NCBI RefSeq assembly: GCF_003032475.1
Contig: NZ_CP028369.1
Span: forward strand, 5,146,001 to 5,210,000
Origin: Streptomyces sp. P3
Lineage (GTDB): Bacteria > Actinomycetota > Actinomycetes > Streptomycetales > Streptomycetaceae
Reading direction: 5' to 3'
DNA: 64,000 bases
Numbering within the stretch: position 1 is the stretch's first letter; each line of letters starts with the position of its first letter. Under the pieces are notes generated by a model. The model saw only the letters and a program-made list of their open reading frames with translations, was not told where the DNA came from and searched no databases. Shown here one piece after another: positions 27,096 to 34,656 of the stretch. The translations under genes were made by a program, and so were the position numbers.

Positions 27096-28180
27096 GCATC
27101 CGACGCAGATACACCGCCGCGGTGGTCGGCGCGGCCCTTCTGACCCTGTCACTGGCCGCCTGCGGCGGCGCGGGGCAGAGCGGCTCCTCCGGCGAGGGGT
27201 TCACCGTCGGCCTGCTGCTTCCCAGCCGGGCCGTCCCGCGCTGGGAGCACTCGGACCGGCCGCTGATCGAGGCACAGGTGAAGAAACTGTGCCCGGCCTG
27301 CACGGTGGAGTACGCCAACGCCGAGAACGACGTGACCCGACAGCGCCAGCAGATGGTGTCCATGGTCACCAAGGGCGCGAAGGTCCTGATCCTCGACGCC
27401 GCCGACACCCGGGCGCTGCGCTCCTCCATCCAGGAGGCGCGCAACGCGGGGGTCCCCGTCATCGCCTACGACCGCCTCGCCGAGGGCCCGGTCTCGGGCT
27501 ACGTCTCCTTCGACGGCGTGGAGGTCGGCCGGCTCCAGGGCGAGGCGCTCCTCGACGCCCTCGGCAAGCGGGCCGAGGACGCCGACGTCGTCATGGTCAA
27601 CGGCGACCCCACCAGCCCCAACGCGGCCCTGTACCGCAAGGGCGCGCTGTCCGTCCTCGCCGGCGAGGTGACGATCGCCAGGTCCTACAACACGCTGGAC
27701 TGGAGCGCGCAGAACGCCCACGCCAACATGTCCGCCGCCATCGCGGCCCTCGGCCCGGACCGGATCGACGGCGTGCTGGCGGCCAACGACGCCATCGCCT
27801 CGGGGGTGATCTCCTCGCTCAAGAGCGCCGGCGTCAACGAACTCCCGCCGGTCACCGGCCAGGACGCCGACCTCGACGCCGTACGGCGGATCGTCAAGGG
27901 CGAGCAGTACATGACGGTGTACAAGCCGTTCAAGGACGAGGCGTCCGCGGTCGCCGCCATGGCCGTCGCCGTGGGGCGGGGCCACGATCCCCGCGACAAC
28001 GCCACCACGACCGTCGACAGCCCCACCACCGAGGGCATCCCGTCGGTCCTGCTCACCCCCACCGCCGTGACGGCCGAGGACGTCGAGCCGGTTCTCGTCG
28101 AGCGCGGCGTCTACACCGTCGCGCAGATCTGCACACCCCGACTGCGCGCGGCCTGCGACCGGGTCGGGCTCACCCCGTGA
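27092..28180 (+). CDS. Sugar-binding lipoprotein coupled to SpoIIE phosphatase (XylF-like, paralogue 2)
   Basis: A 362-residue exported lipoprotein (lipobox LAAC, Cys about 27) of the XylF/RbsB fold. It is closely similar to the ABC-operon protein at 24619: both share RPLxExxxxxLCxxC, the block IAYDRLAEGPxSGYVSFDGV, PPVTGQDA and a terminal ICTPxLRAACDRxGLT. The GTG at 27092 overlaps the phosphatase stop and has CCGGAGGA upstream. There is no permease or ATPase gene with it. It either serves the transporter across the divergent promoter or acts as an extracellular sugar sensor for the phosphatase. A hairpin overlaps its stop codon. Confidence 0.92.
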   Translation: MSIRRRYTAAVVGAALLTLSLAACGGAGQSGSSGEGFTVGLLLPSRAVPRWEHSDRPLIEAQVKKLCPACTVEYANAENDVTRQRQQMVSMVTKGAKVLILDAADTRALRSSIQEARNAGVPVIAYDRLAEGPVSGYVSFDGVEVGRLQGEALLDALGKRAEDADVVMVNGDPTSPNAALYRKGALSVLAGEVTIARSYNTLDWSAQNAHANMSAAIAALGPDRIDGVLAANDAIASGVISSLKSAGVNELPPVTGQDADLDAVRRIVKGEQYMTVYKPFKDEASAVAAMAVAVGRGHDPRDNATTTVDSPTTEGIPSVLLTPTAVTAEDVEPVLVERGVYTVAQICTPRLRAACDRVGLTP

Positions 28181-28185
28181 GCCCG
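28165..28185 (+). terminator. Hairpin overlapping lipoprotein stop codon
   Basis: The arms CGGGCTCAC (28165-28173) and GTGAGCCCG (28177-28185) flank a 3-nt loop; the TGA stop lies in the right arm. It probably terminates the phosphatase-lipoprotein operon and faces the convergent zinc-ribbon gene. Confidence 0.6.
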
Positions 28186-28201
28186 GACACCCGGACGGAC
28201 G

Positions 28202-28489
28202 TCAGTGCTGGTACGGCTGCTGCTGCTGCCCGTACGCCTGACCGCCGACGTGACCGGCGGCCTGCGCCTGCAGCTGCTCGGCCTGCTCCTTGGCGATCTT
28301 CTGCTCGGCGCCGCAGAAGGTGCACTGGGTCGCGTACTTCGATGAGATCGGGAAGAGCGGCACGAAGAACAGCGTGAACTTCGTGACCCGCTTCCTGAGG
28401 GTGTGCGCGGCGGGGTTGCCGCAGCGGCCGCACACCAGCGTCAGTATCGCCAGCTGGTAGAGGTATCCCTTGGTGCCGAAGATGATCAC
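28202..28489 (-). CDS. Small zinc-ribbon protein
   Basis: A 95-residue protein with a Cys4 zinc ribbon: CGRC near residue 20 and CTFC near 58. It begins VIIFGTKGYLYQLAILTLVC and carries the hydrophobic stretch FTLFFVPLFPIS between the knuckles, typical of the zinc_ribbon_15 group in streptomycetes. The tail is Gln/Gly/Tyr-rich (GQAYGQQQQPYQH). The GTG start at 28489 follows AGAAGGAAA; a longer frame upstream runs through tandem repeats and is not coding-like. The function of the family is unknown. Confidence 0.82.
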   Translation of the reverse strand: MIIFGTKGYLYQLAILTLVCGRCGNPAAHTLRKRVTKFTLFFVPLFPISSKYATQCTFCGAEQKIAKEQAEQLQAQAAGHVGGQAYGQQQQPYQH

Positions 28490-28509
28490 GTTGTGTTTCC
28501 TTCTGGGAT

Positions 28510-28551
28510 GGGTGTCCGTCCGGGCGGGTGTCCGTCCGGGTGTCCATCCGG
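28510..28551. repeat. Three short repeats GGGTGTCCRTCCGG in leader region
   Basis: Copies start at 28510, 28526 and 28538, the last two overlapping by 2 bp and the third with one substitution. They sit just upstream of the zinc-ribbon gene start, in the divergent gap to the beta-propeller gene (28490-28735). Confidence 0.7.
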
Positions 28552-28735
28552 ACGGCTTTCGCACCGCACAGTCTGCTGCATCGAGGGATCACCCGGGTGA
28601 GCGGCAGGCGGGTCGATGCCCTGGGCCACGCGGGCGATCTCCCGGCCACGGCGGCGGCGGTCGCCTCCGGGACGCGGCCATGGTCGTCTGGCCGCCGCAC
28701 GGCGGCGGTTCAGGCTTCCCCCGAAGAGAGGTCCC

Positions 28736-29749
28736 ATGCCCCGACTTCCCCGTTCGGCGGGTATCACCGCCGCCGCCCTCGCCCTCGGGCTGCTCGCCAC
28801 GGCTCCCGCCGCCGCAGACGAGCCGGCCGTGTCCGCTCCGCGCGTGGTCGCCCACTTCGACCTCGCCGAGGGCGAGTCGCCGGAGAACATCGCGCTCGAA
28901 CCCGACGGCTCGGCCGACCTGACGTTCTCGACGGCACGGCAGGTCGTCAACGTCACCCGCGAGGGGCGAAAGCGGCTCCTCGCGACGCTGCCCGCCGTGC
29001 CGAACGCGCCCACGCCCGTCGTCGGCAGGGCCGTCGTCCTCGGCATCGCCCGCGCACGGAACGGCACCCTGTACGTCACCTACGCCACCGGCACCCGCGC
29101 GACCGGCATCTGGCGCATTCCCGCCAGCGGCGGCAAGCCCCGTCAGATCGCCCAGCTGCCGGCGAACGGGTTCCCCAACGGTCTCGCCCTCGACGAGCGC
29201 CGAGGCGTGTTCTACGCCGCCGACTCGGTGCTGGGCACCGTCTGGCGCGTCCCGAGGGCGGGCGGCAAGCCCACCGCATGGGCCGGGGGCGCCGCGCTCG
29301 AGCCGCGCAACGCGCCGCCCGCGGCCCGCGTCGGGGTCAACGGCCTGCGCCTGCACCGCGACGCCGTGTGGGTGTCCAACACCAACGCCGGAACGCTGCT
29401 GCGCATCCCGGTCGGGCCGGACGGCTCGGCCTGCGCGATCCAGACCCGGGCGACGGGCCTCTTCGCGATCGACGACTTCGGGTTCGTCGACCGGCGCCGC
29501 GACACGGCCCTCGTCGCGCTGATCGGGGGCAGCCAGGTCGCCCGGGTCCGCCCGGACGGCACCCATCAGGTCGTCCTCGACCGTGAGGACGGACTGTCCA
29601 ACCCCACTGCCGTGACCGTGCGCGGCAGGACCGCCTATGTCACCAGCGCGGCCTACTTCACCCGGAAGGACCCCAACCTCCTCCTGGCCCACGTGCACCA
29701 GCGCGCCCGGGGGCAGGTCGTGACTGCGGACACCCGCCCGACGCGCTAG
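28736..29749 (+). CDS. Secreted beta-propeller protein (SMP-30/NHL-like)
   Basis: A 337-residue exported protein. The signal peptide is about residues 1-27 (RSAGITAAALALGLLATAPAAADE). The rest is a six-bladed propeller of the SMP-30/gluconolactonase/NHL type, with repeated strands such as GTLYVTYATGTRATGIWRIP, NGLALDERRGVFYAADSVLG and GLRLHRDAVWVSNTNAGTLLRIP. The metal residues of true gluconolactonases cannot be placed with confidence, so enzymatic activity is uncertain. The ATG at 28736 follows GAGAGGT; an upstream extension is Arg-rich and unlike a signal peptide. Confidence 0.82.
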   Translation: MPRLPRSAGITAAALALGLLATAPAAADEPAVSAPRVVAHFDLAEGESPENIALEPDGSADLTFSTARQVVNVTREGRKRLLATLPAVPNAPTPVVGRAVVLGIARARNGTLYVTYATGTRATGIWRIPASGGKPRQIAQLPANGFPNGLALDERRGVFYAADSVLGTVWRVPRAGGKPTAWAGGAALEPRNAPPAARVGVNGLRLHRDAVWVSNTNAGTLLRIPVGPDGSACAIQTRATGLFAIDDFGFVDRRRDTALVALIGGSQVARVRPDGTHQVVLDREDGLSNPTAVTVRGRTAYVTSAAYFTRKDPNLLLAHVHQRARGQVVTADTRPTR

Positions 29750-29790
29750 TCGTACAAGGTCGCGGGCACGCGCACGCGGGCGGGCCAGGG

Positions 29791-29844
29791 CCCGCGGTCG
29801 GGTGAACGCCCGCGGTCGGGTGAACGCCCGCGGTCGGGTGTGCG
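29791..29844. repeat. Three tandem 18-bp repeats between convergent genes
   Basis: The unit CCCGCGGTCGGGTGAACG occurs at 29791 and 29809, and a third copy at 29827 ends TGTGCG. The array lies between the convergent ends of the beta-propeller gene (29749) and the carboxypeptidase gene (29922). CCCGCGG and CGGGTG can pair between copies, so a role in termination is possible. Confidence 0.85.
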
Positions 29845-29921
29845 GGCGCAAGGCGAGAGGGCCGGCGCCTTGTCGGCGACCGTGCCCTCTCGTGGCCTGC
29901 CCGGCTGTCCACCGGGCGCGA

Positions 29922-31295
29922 TCAGGCCCAGCAGCCGTTCACGGTCGCGGCGAGACCGTCCATCGCGTCCTTGATGTCGTTCGGGTTGGCGGTGGAGCCG
30001 TTCTCGACGAAGGAGAACACCTTCCACCTGCCGTCCTTGCCCTGCGTCAGGCCGCTCAGTGCGATGGCGCCGGTGAGGGTGCCGGTCTTCGCGTGCACCT
30101 TGCCGACCGCGCACTTGGAGTTCACGTCGTCGAAGCGGCCCCATTCCGGTCCGAGCGTGCTGCCGGCCTCGCCGGAGACGGGCAGCCCGTCCAGGACGGA
30201 GCCGAGGACACGGGCGTGCTGCGGTTTCGTCAGCAGTTCGAGGATGTCCGCCAGGGTGGCGGCCGGGATGCGGTCCGCCCGGGACAGGCCGCTGCCGTCG
30301 TACATCTCGAAGTGGTCGAGCGACACCCCGTACCGCGTGCTCAGCACCTGGCGCACGACCTGCGTGCCGCCTTCGAAGGTGGCCGGGCGGCCCGCGCCCA
30401 GGGCGGTCATCCGCAGCAGGGTCTCGGCGATGTTGTTGTCGCTGGTCTTGAGCATCGTGTGGACGATGTCCGACAGCGGCGCCGACCGGTGCCGGGCGAC
30501 CGGGAAGTCCGTCGGCTTCGCCGTGGCCCGGGTGACGACGCCGTCCACGGTTACCCCGGCCGCGGTCAGCTGCCGCGCGAACGCCTGCCCGGCGTCCAGG
30601 GAGGTGTCCTGTACCCCGTGCCCGTCGACGACGAGCGCGCGCACCGGCGCGACGGAGTCGGGGTAGTAACCGGTGTTCCAGCCGTTGGCCAGGGTGGGTT
30701 CGGGGAAGAGGCTGTCGTCCACGGCGACCTTCACGGACGTCAGTCCGGCCGCCTTGAGGCCGGCCACCGCGCTGCTCGCCAGTTCCGCGAGGTCCGCGCC
30801 GGTGAGGGTGCGGTCGCCGCCCCCGACGAGAGTCAGGGTGCCGCCGCCGTAGACGACCTTGGTGGTGAAGCGGTGGTCGGGGCCGAGCACGGTGAGCGCC
30901 ACGGTCGACGTGGCGAGCTTGACGTTGGACGCCGGCATCAGCGCCGTCGCCCCGTTGTGGTCCCAGAGGGCGGTGCCCGAGTCGGCGTCGAGGACCACGC
31001 CGCTGACGTCGGGGCCCAGCCGCTGGTCCAGGACCCGGGTGGCGAGATTCGCGGCCATCTGTCGGTCGTCCGTGCCGGGGCCCTTGGACGGCGAGGTGTC
31101 CTTGGCCGTCGTGCCGACGCCCTTGTCCGCGGCGAACGCCGAAGGGCCGGCCAGGGCGGCGGACGTGACGGGCACGGCCAGCGCGAGCACCAGCGCCCGG
31201 CGCAGGCCCGCGCCGCCGTGCCGGGCCTTGCGGTGTCGTCGCCGACCGCCCGGCGCGAAGGAGGGTGTGGGGGATTCCGGCATTATGTCGTCCAT
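29922..31295 (-). CDS. dacB: D-alanyl-D-alanine carboxypeptidase/endopeptidase (PBP4 type, S13)
   Basis: A 457-residue exported penicillin-binding protein. After a basic start, a signal segment (LVLALAVPVTSAALAGPSAFA) ends near residue 55. The three active-site motifs are present: SxxK as MPASNVKLAT (about 125), SxN as LKTSDNNIAET (about 285), and KTG as VHAKTGTLTG (about 405). The wide spacing between SxxK and SxN contains the extra domains typical of PBP4/DacB. It would trim the terminal D-Ala or cleave cross-links in peptidoglycan, relevant during sporulation or growth. An alternative start is ATG 31283. Repeated GGAATTC motifs lie upstream. Confidence 0.92.
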   Translation of the reverse strand: MDDIMPESPTPSFAPGGRRRHRKARHGGAGLRRALVLALAVPVTSAALAGPSAFAADKGVGTTAKDTSPSKGPGTDDRQMAANLATRVLDQRLGPDVSGVVLDADSGTALWDHNGATALMPASNVKLATSTVALTVLGPDHRFTTKVVYGGGTLTLVGGGDRTLTGADLAELASSAVAGLKAAGLTSVKVAVDDSLFPEPTLANGWNTGYYPDSVAPVRALVVDGHGVQDTSLDAGQAFARQLTAAGVTVDGVVTRATAKPTDFPVARHRSAPLSDIVHTMLKTSDNNIAETLLRMTALGAGRPATFEGGTQVVRQVLSTRYGVSLDHFEMYDGSGLSRADRIPAATLADILELLTKPQHARVLGSVLDGLPVSGEAGSTLGPEWGRFDDVNSKCAVGKVHAKTGTLTGAIALSGLTQGKDGRWKVFSFVENGSTANPNDIKDAMDGLAATVNGCWA

Positions 31296-31329
31296 GGGGT
31301 TTTCTGGCTTTCGTGGGGGGCCTGCGCAA

Positions 31330-31418
31330 GGGAATTCCGGCGCACCTTACCACCTGTCACATGTGCCCCGTGGGAAGGGAATTCAGAAACTGACGGAAAT
31401 TCAGCAAATGGAATTCCC
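31330..31418 (-). promoter_or_regulatory. Upstream region of carboxypeptidase gene with repeated GGAATTC motifs
   Basis: An AT-rich patch in a GC-rich genome. GGGAATTC is present at 31330 and 31377, its complement GAATTCCC at 31411-31418, and a degenerate GAAATTCAG between them near 31395. The last three are about 16-17 bp apart, and the outer pair forms a dyad. It resembles an operator array or stress-sigma promoter region for the gene starting at 31295. Confidence 0.4.
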
Positions 31419-31436
31419 TGCCCGTACCCCCCATGT

Positions 31437-33005
31437 TCAGGAGAGCGACCCCAAGCGCTGCGTCGTATAGGCGCATTCGGTGTAGATGTAGCCGGATTCG
31501 AGTTTGGCCGTGTCCGAAGCGGGCGTGTCGAGGCTGCCGCTCATCGGCTTGTGCAGGAAGAACGTGGTGCCGACCGGCAGGCTGATCGTCCGCTCCGGAT
31601 ACTTCTTGCTGCTGTTGCTGCAGGGCTTGAAACCCGGACTGAGGGTGTTGGCGAGGGAGTACGCCTTGCAGTTGCCGCATCCCTTGAGGGTGAAACTGCC
31701 GGTGACCGGGCCCGTGTAGAGAACCGTGATCTGGTCGGGGCTGTCGTTCTGCACCGTCACCGAGATGTCGCCGCCGGAACGCGTCGTCGGCAGCTTCTTT
31801 CCCGCGGCCGGCACGGTCTGGGCGATCTCCGCCGCTATCGCGATCTTCTTCGCCAGGGCCGCGTTCCCGGCGCTCTTGTGGCCGGAGGCGTACTCGGTCA
31901 TGGTCGTCTGCGCCGACTTGAAGTCGCCGTCCCGGTACTGGTCCACACCGCAGTTGTACGCACCCGTGTCCGCGCTCGCCGTGGCCTGGGCGGCGTCCTT
32001 GTCGAGGGCGACGGCGAAGGTCGTCCGCTCGGCCGGCAGCCCGTCGATCTGCGTGCTCAGTGTGGACAGCCGCTCGACGGCCGAACAGGGCTCGGCTCCG
32101 GCCAGGTCCTTCTGCGTCCGCGCGACTGCCGCGGCCACGGCCGGCTCCACCTTCGCGGCCTGCGCCGAGGAGGGGAAGGTCGTCAGCAGTTCCCCGAACT
32201 GTCCCGTCCAGCCCGCCTCACCCGCCGTGAGCGACGTGGACGCGCACTCGTACAGCGAGGTGGCGAGACGGTCGTCGGGCCAGGTCTTCAGATCGGCGAG
32301 ATCCGTCTCGGGCAGGCTCTTGGGCACCGTGCGCAGGAACTTCAGCGGCGCGGTGGCCGCACAGTGGTCGCCCTGGTCGTAGGAGGCGCCGACCGTCTTG
32401 TAGAAGGTCTTCATCTGCGCGGGCACCCGCTCGGCGGCCCGGGAGCCGGGGTGGTCGGCCTGCAGGTCGGCGTAGGCGGCAAGGGCCTTGCGGTAGTCCG
32501 CCTGCGCCGAGTCGAAGGGCCGTTCGCCGGCCGTCTGGACCAGGCGGTTCGCCTCGTCGAGCCGGTCGAGGAGCATCTGCTGGATCGCTTCGTCCCGCGC
32601 CCCGTCGTACAGCACCGCTCCGCCGGCCGGGGCCACGAGGAGGAGCAGCCCGAGCCCGAGCGCGAGGGGCGCGTTGCGCAGTCCCGTCAGTGGCGTGCGC
32701 AGGCCCACACGGGCCCCGTGCGCCGCCACGGCGACGAGGAACACGCCGTACAGGACGAGCGCGAGGCCCGGGACGCCGTCCGGGTCGGCCGGCAGTGCCA
32801 CGAGCAGCAGGGCGGCGGTGGCCGCCCAGCACAGCGCCGTCAGCACCCAGCGCCGCGTCAGCGCGTACCCCAATCCCAGTCCGCTGAGGTTGAGCACCGC
32901 GACCGCGACGGCCCGCACGCCGTCGGCAGCGGCCGGCGGCGGCGCCGTCGGCATGGGTGGAACGGTGAAGGTGTGGTCGTATCTGCCGTACTGGTCCCCC
33001 GACAT
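31437..33005 (-). CDS. Membrane protein with large Cys-containing extracytoplasmic domain, unknown function
   Basis: I do not recognise this 522-residue protein. The first 35 residues are Pro/Ala-rich and cytoplasmic-like. Four or five hydrophobic helices follow (about 30-155), then a helical region of about 270 residues reminiscent of tetratricopeptide-like helices (DRLDEANRLVQTAGERPFDSAQADYRKAL). The C-terminal 110 residues are beta-rich (ISVTVQNDSPDQITVLYTGP) with the Cys motif KGCGNCKAYS. Further single Cys residues (HCAATAP, LYECAST, EPCSAVE, YNCGVDQ, ECAYTT) suggest disulfides outside the cell. The ATG at 33005 follows GGGGGGAG. It lies between the carboxypeptidase and surface-protein genes, all on the minus strand. 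Confidence 0.75.
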   Translation of the reverse strand: MSGDQYGRYDHTFTVPPMPTAPPPAAADGVRAVAVAVLNLSGLGLGYALTRRWVLTALCWAATAALLLVALPADPDGVPGLALVLYGVFLVAVAAHGARVGLRTPLTGLRNAPLALGLGLLLLVAPAGGAVLYDGARDEAIQQMLLDRLDEANRLVQTAGERPFDSAQADYRKALAAYADLQADHPGSRAAERVPAQMKTFYKTVGASYDQGDHCAATAPLKFLRTVPKSLPETDLADLKTWPDDRLATSLYECASTSLTAGEAGWTGQFGELLTTFPSSAQAAKVEPAVAAAVARTQKDLAGAEPCSAVERLSTLSTQIDGLPAERTTFAVALDKDAAQATASADTGAYNCGVDQYRDGDFKSAQTTMTEYASGHKSAGNAALAKKIAIAAEIAQTVPAAGKKLPTTRSGGDISVTVQNDSPDQITVLYTGPVTGSFTLKGCGNCKAYSLANTLSPGFKPCSNSSKKYPERTISLPVGTTFFLHKPMSGSLDTPASDTAKLESGYIYTECAYTTQRLGSLS

Positions 33006-33218
33006 GGCGGCTCCCCCCGCTGAACTGCGCCCGCACATCTGCGATTTGTCAGTGTACGGGCGCAGCGGCACCGCCGACAGGGGGGTCGGCGGCGAAGCGC
33101 ACGGGGCCGGCGCCGACGAGGACGCCGGCGCCGGGTGCCGCCGGCCGTGACCGGCAGCCGGCCGGACCGCCACGCGGGGCGAGCGTGGCGGCCGCGGCTG
33201 CTATCGCGTCAGGCATGG

Positions 33219-33788
33219 TCAGGCCACACCCCCCGCCGTCTTCCGGCGGCGCAGGGCGTAGAGGCCGGTGCCGGCGACGGCGAGGACGCCGAGTCCGGTC
33301 GCGGTCACCGAGGGACCGGCGAGGGCGCCGCCGCCGGTGTGCATGCCGCCGCTGGGCTTCTCGTGCTTACCGCTCCAGCCGCCGGACTCCTCCTTGCCGC
33401 CACCCCCGGAGCCCGAGCCGTGCTCTTCCTTGTTCGTGCCGGCAGTCCCCCAGTCCTTGTCCTTGTCCTTGTAGGTCTCCGGGTCGAACCGGGGGTCCTT
33501 CGCCGCGCCGCGGTCGCCGTCCTGGTTCACCGCGGTCAGCGCGCCGCCGCCGGTGTGCATGCCGCCGTGCGGCCCGTCGTGTTCGCCCTTGCCGTGCTCG
33601 CCCTTGCCGTGCTCCTGCTTTCCGTGGTCCTCCTTGCCGTGCTCCTTGCCGGACCAGGAACCGTCCTCCTTGCTGTGGGAGGAGCTGTCGTGGTCCCAGT
33701 CCCCGTCGGCGGCGAAGGCGCCCGGGGCGCCGATCGCCAGGGCGGCCGAGGCCGCCGCGGTGGCCAGGATCATTCGAGCAGAGCGCAT
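33219..33788 (-). CDS. His-rich secreted surface protein, probable class F sortase substrate (paralogue B)
   Basis: A 189-residue paralogue of the protein at 9678. It shares the signal peptide (RMILATAAASAALAIGAPGA), the His/Lys/Glu repeats (HGKEDHGKQEHGKGEHGKGE), two copies of GGMHTGGGAL, and the C-terminal helix TATGLGVLAVAGTGLYAL ending RRRK. It differs by an inserted charged stretch of about 40 residues (NQDGDRGAAKDPRFDPETYK and on) between the two motifs. Ribosome site, 5' flank and about 45 bp of 3' flank are conserved with paralogue A, so the unit was duplicated with its control region. No sortase gene is next to this copy. Confidence 0.82.
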   Translation of the reverse strand: MRSARMILATAAASAALAIGAPGAFAADGDWDHDSSSHSKEDGSWSGKEHGKEDHGKQEHGKGEHGKGEHDGPHGGMHTGGGALTAVNQDGDRGAAKDPRFDPETYKDKDKDWGTAGTNKEEHGSGSGGGGKEESGGWSGKHEKPSGGMHTGGGALAGPSVTATGLGVLAVAGTGLYALRRRKTAGGVA

Positions 33789-33911
33789 CTGATGGTCCTT
33801 CCGTCCCGGCCGGGCAGCCGACACCTCGTCAGCTCACCTGACCCGGCCTGACGTGATCCACCGTCAGCCAGCGCACGCCGGTGCACCACTCGGGGCGGTC
33901 AGCCGGGTGAA
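33789..33911 (-). promoter_or_regulatory. Conserved upstream region of surface-protein paralogue B
   Basis: Read on the minus strand, this matches the region 9554-9677 before paralogue A. It has TTCACCCGGCTGAC at the far end, CCCGAGTGGTG, GGCTGACGGTGGATCACGTC, GAGCTGACGAGGTGTCGG, and the GGACGGAAGGACCATCAG leader. The distance from the TTCACCC block to the start codon is 123 nt here and 124 nt there. Confidence 0.65.
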
Positions 33912-33991
33912 ACCGGCCCGCCTTCCCCCGGATCGGTGCCGTCGAGCCGCCCACGAGGAAGATCCACTCCAACGGCGGAGGGGCGAAACGA

Positions 33992-34004
33992 TTCACGGGG
34001 TGAA
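33992..34004. promoter_or_regulatory. Dyad TTCAC-GGG-GTGAA upstream of small secreted protein gene
   Basis: An inverted repeat of the same half-site seen upstream of paralogue A (TTCAC-CCGA-GTGAA at 9554), here with a 3-nt spacer. It lies 120 bp before the gene at 34125 in the divergent gap 33789-34124. It could be a shared operator; with this few copies chance is not excluded. Confidence 0.35.
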
Positions 34005-34124
34005 CGGGACGCGACATGCGGCCGTCCCCGGCTCAGGGCCCCGATCCTGAGGCAGGCAACCGCCGACCGGCCGGCCGGGGGATCCGCCCCGTCCCGCTCT
34101 CTCGATCCGTCAAGGAGTTCTGTC

Positions 34125-34418
34125 GTGCGCTTTCGTCGTACGGTGCTCAGCACCCTCGGTTCCGTCGCTCTCGTGGTCGCCTCGCTGGGCGCGGTGACCG
34201 CGGCCACCGTGAGTCCCGCGGCCGCGGACCCGTGCGGCTTCTACAAGACCGGTTCCGACGCGTTCTACAACCACTGCACGTCCGACGGCTCCCGGGTGGT
34301 CGTCAAGGTCGAGGTCGCCCTGGCACCGGACTACGAGCGATGTGTCGGCCCCGGCAAGACCTGGCTGGGGCCGGCCGGCAAGATCCAGGGCGCCTCCTAT
34401 GTCGGCCGTCTGTGCTGA
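34125..34418 (+). CDS. Small secreted Cys-containing protein (DUF6355-like)
   Basis: A 97-residue exported protein. The signal peptide covers about residues 1-37 (FRRTVLSTLGSVALVVASLG, cut after PAAA). The mature 60 residues begin DPCGFYKTGSDAFYNHCTSD and contain four cysteines, placed to form two disulfides, with a late ERCVGPGKTWLG and terminal GRLC. The pattern matches what I remember of the DUF6355 family of small actinobacterial secreted proteins; no activity is established. The GTG at 34125 has AAGGAG 7 nt upstream. Confidence 0.78.
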   Translation: MRFRRTVLSTLGSVALVVASLGAVTAATVSPAAADPCGFYKTGSDAFYNHCTSDGSRVVVKVEVALAPDYERCVGPGKTWLGPAGKIQGASYVGRLC

Positions 34419-34617
34419 CGCCCGCGCCGACGTCTGCGCCGGGTGCGTGCCGAGGTGCGTGCCGAGGCCCGTGCTGACGGGGGCGCACGTGAAGTCGTCC
34501 GGGACGTCGGCGGCCCGGGCCGCCGACACGGCCGGTGGCGGCGCCGCCGCGAGCGGCACGATCCGCGGGCGCAGGGCGGCCGGCGGCCGAGCCGACGGCG
34601 CGCGAGTGCGGTGAACG

Positions 34618-34656
34618 ACGGCCCCGCCCCCTGTCCTCGGCAGGGAGCGGGGCCGT
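34618..34656 (-). terminator. Hairpin directly after alpha/beta hydrolase gene
   Basis: The arms ACGGCCCCGC (34618-34627) and GCGGGGCCGT (34647-34656) are perfectly complementary. It lies directly past the stop of the minus-strand hydrolase gene ending at 34657 and probably ends its transcript. Confidence 0.75.

Noticed and set aside
24099..27152. Open minus-strand frame of about 1,000 codons opposite the SpoIIE phosphatase gene
   Set aside because: It is the antisense of a real gene in a high-GC genome. The plus strand has intact PP2C and ATPase motifs, whereas the minus frame has low-complexity Gly/Arg/Val sequence without any family motif.
29802..33023. Open plus-strand frame of over 1,000 codons across the carboxypeptidase and membrane protein genes
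   Set aside because: It runs over two real minus-strand genes and the AT-rich gap between them, and it has no start signal or domain.
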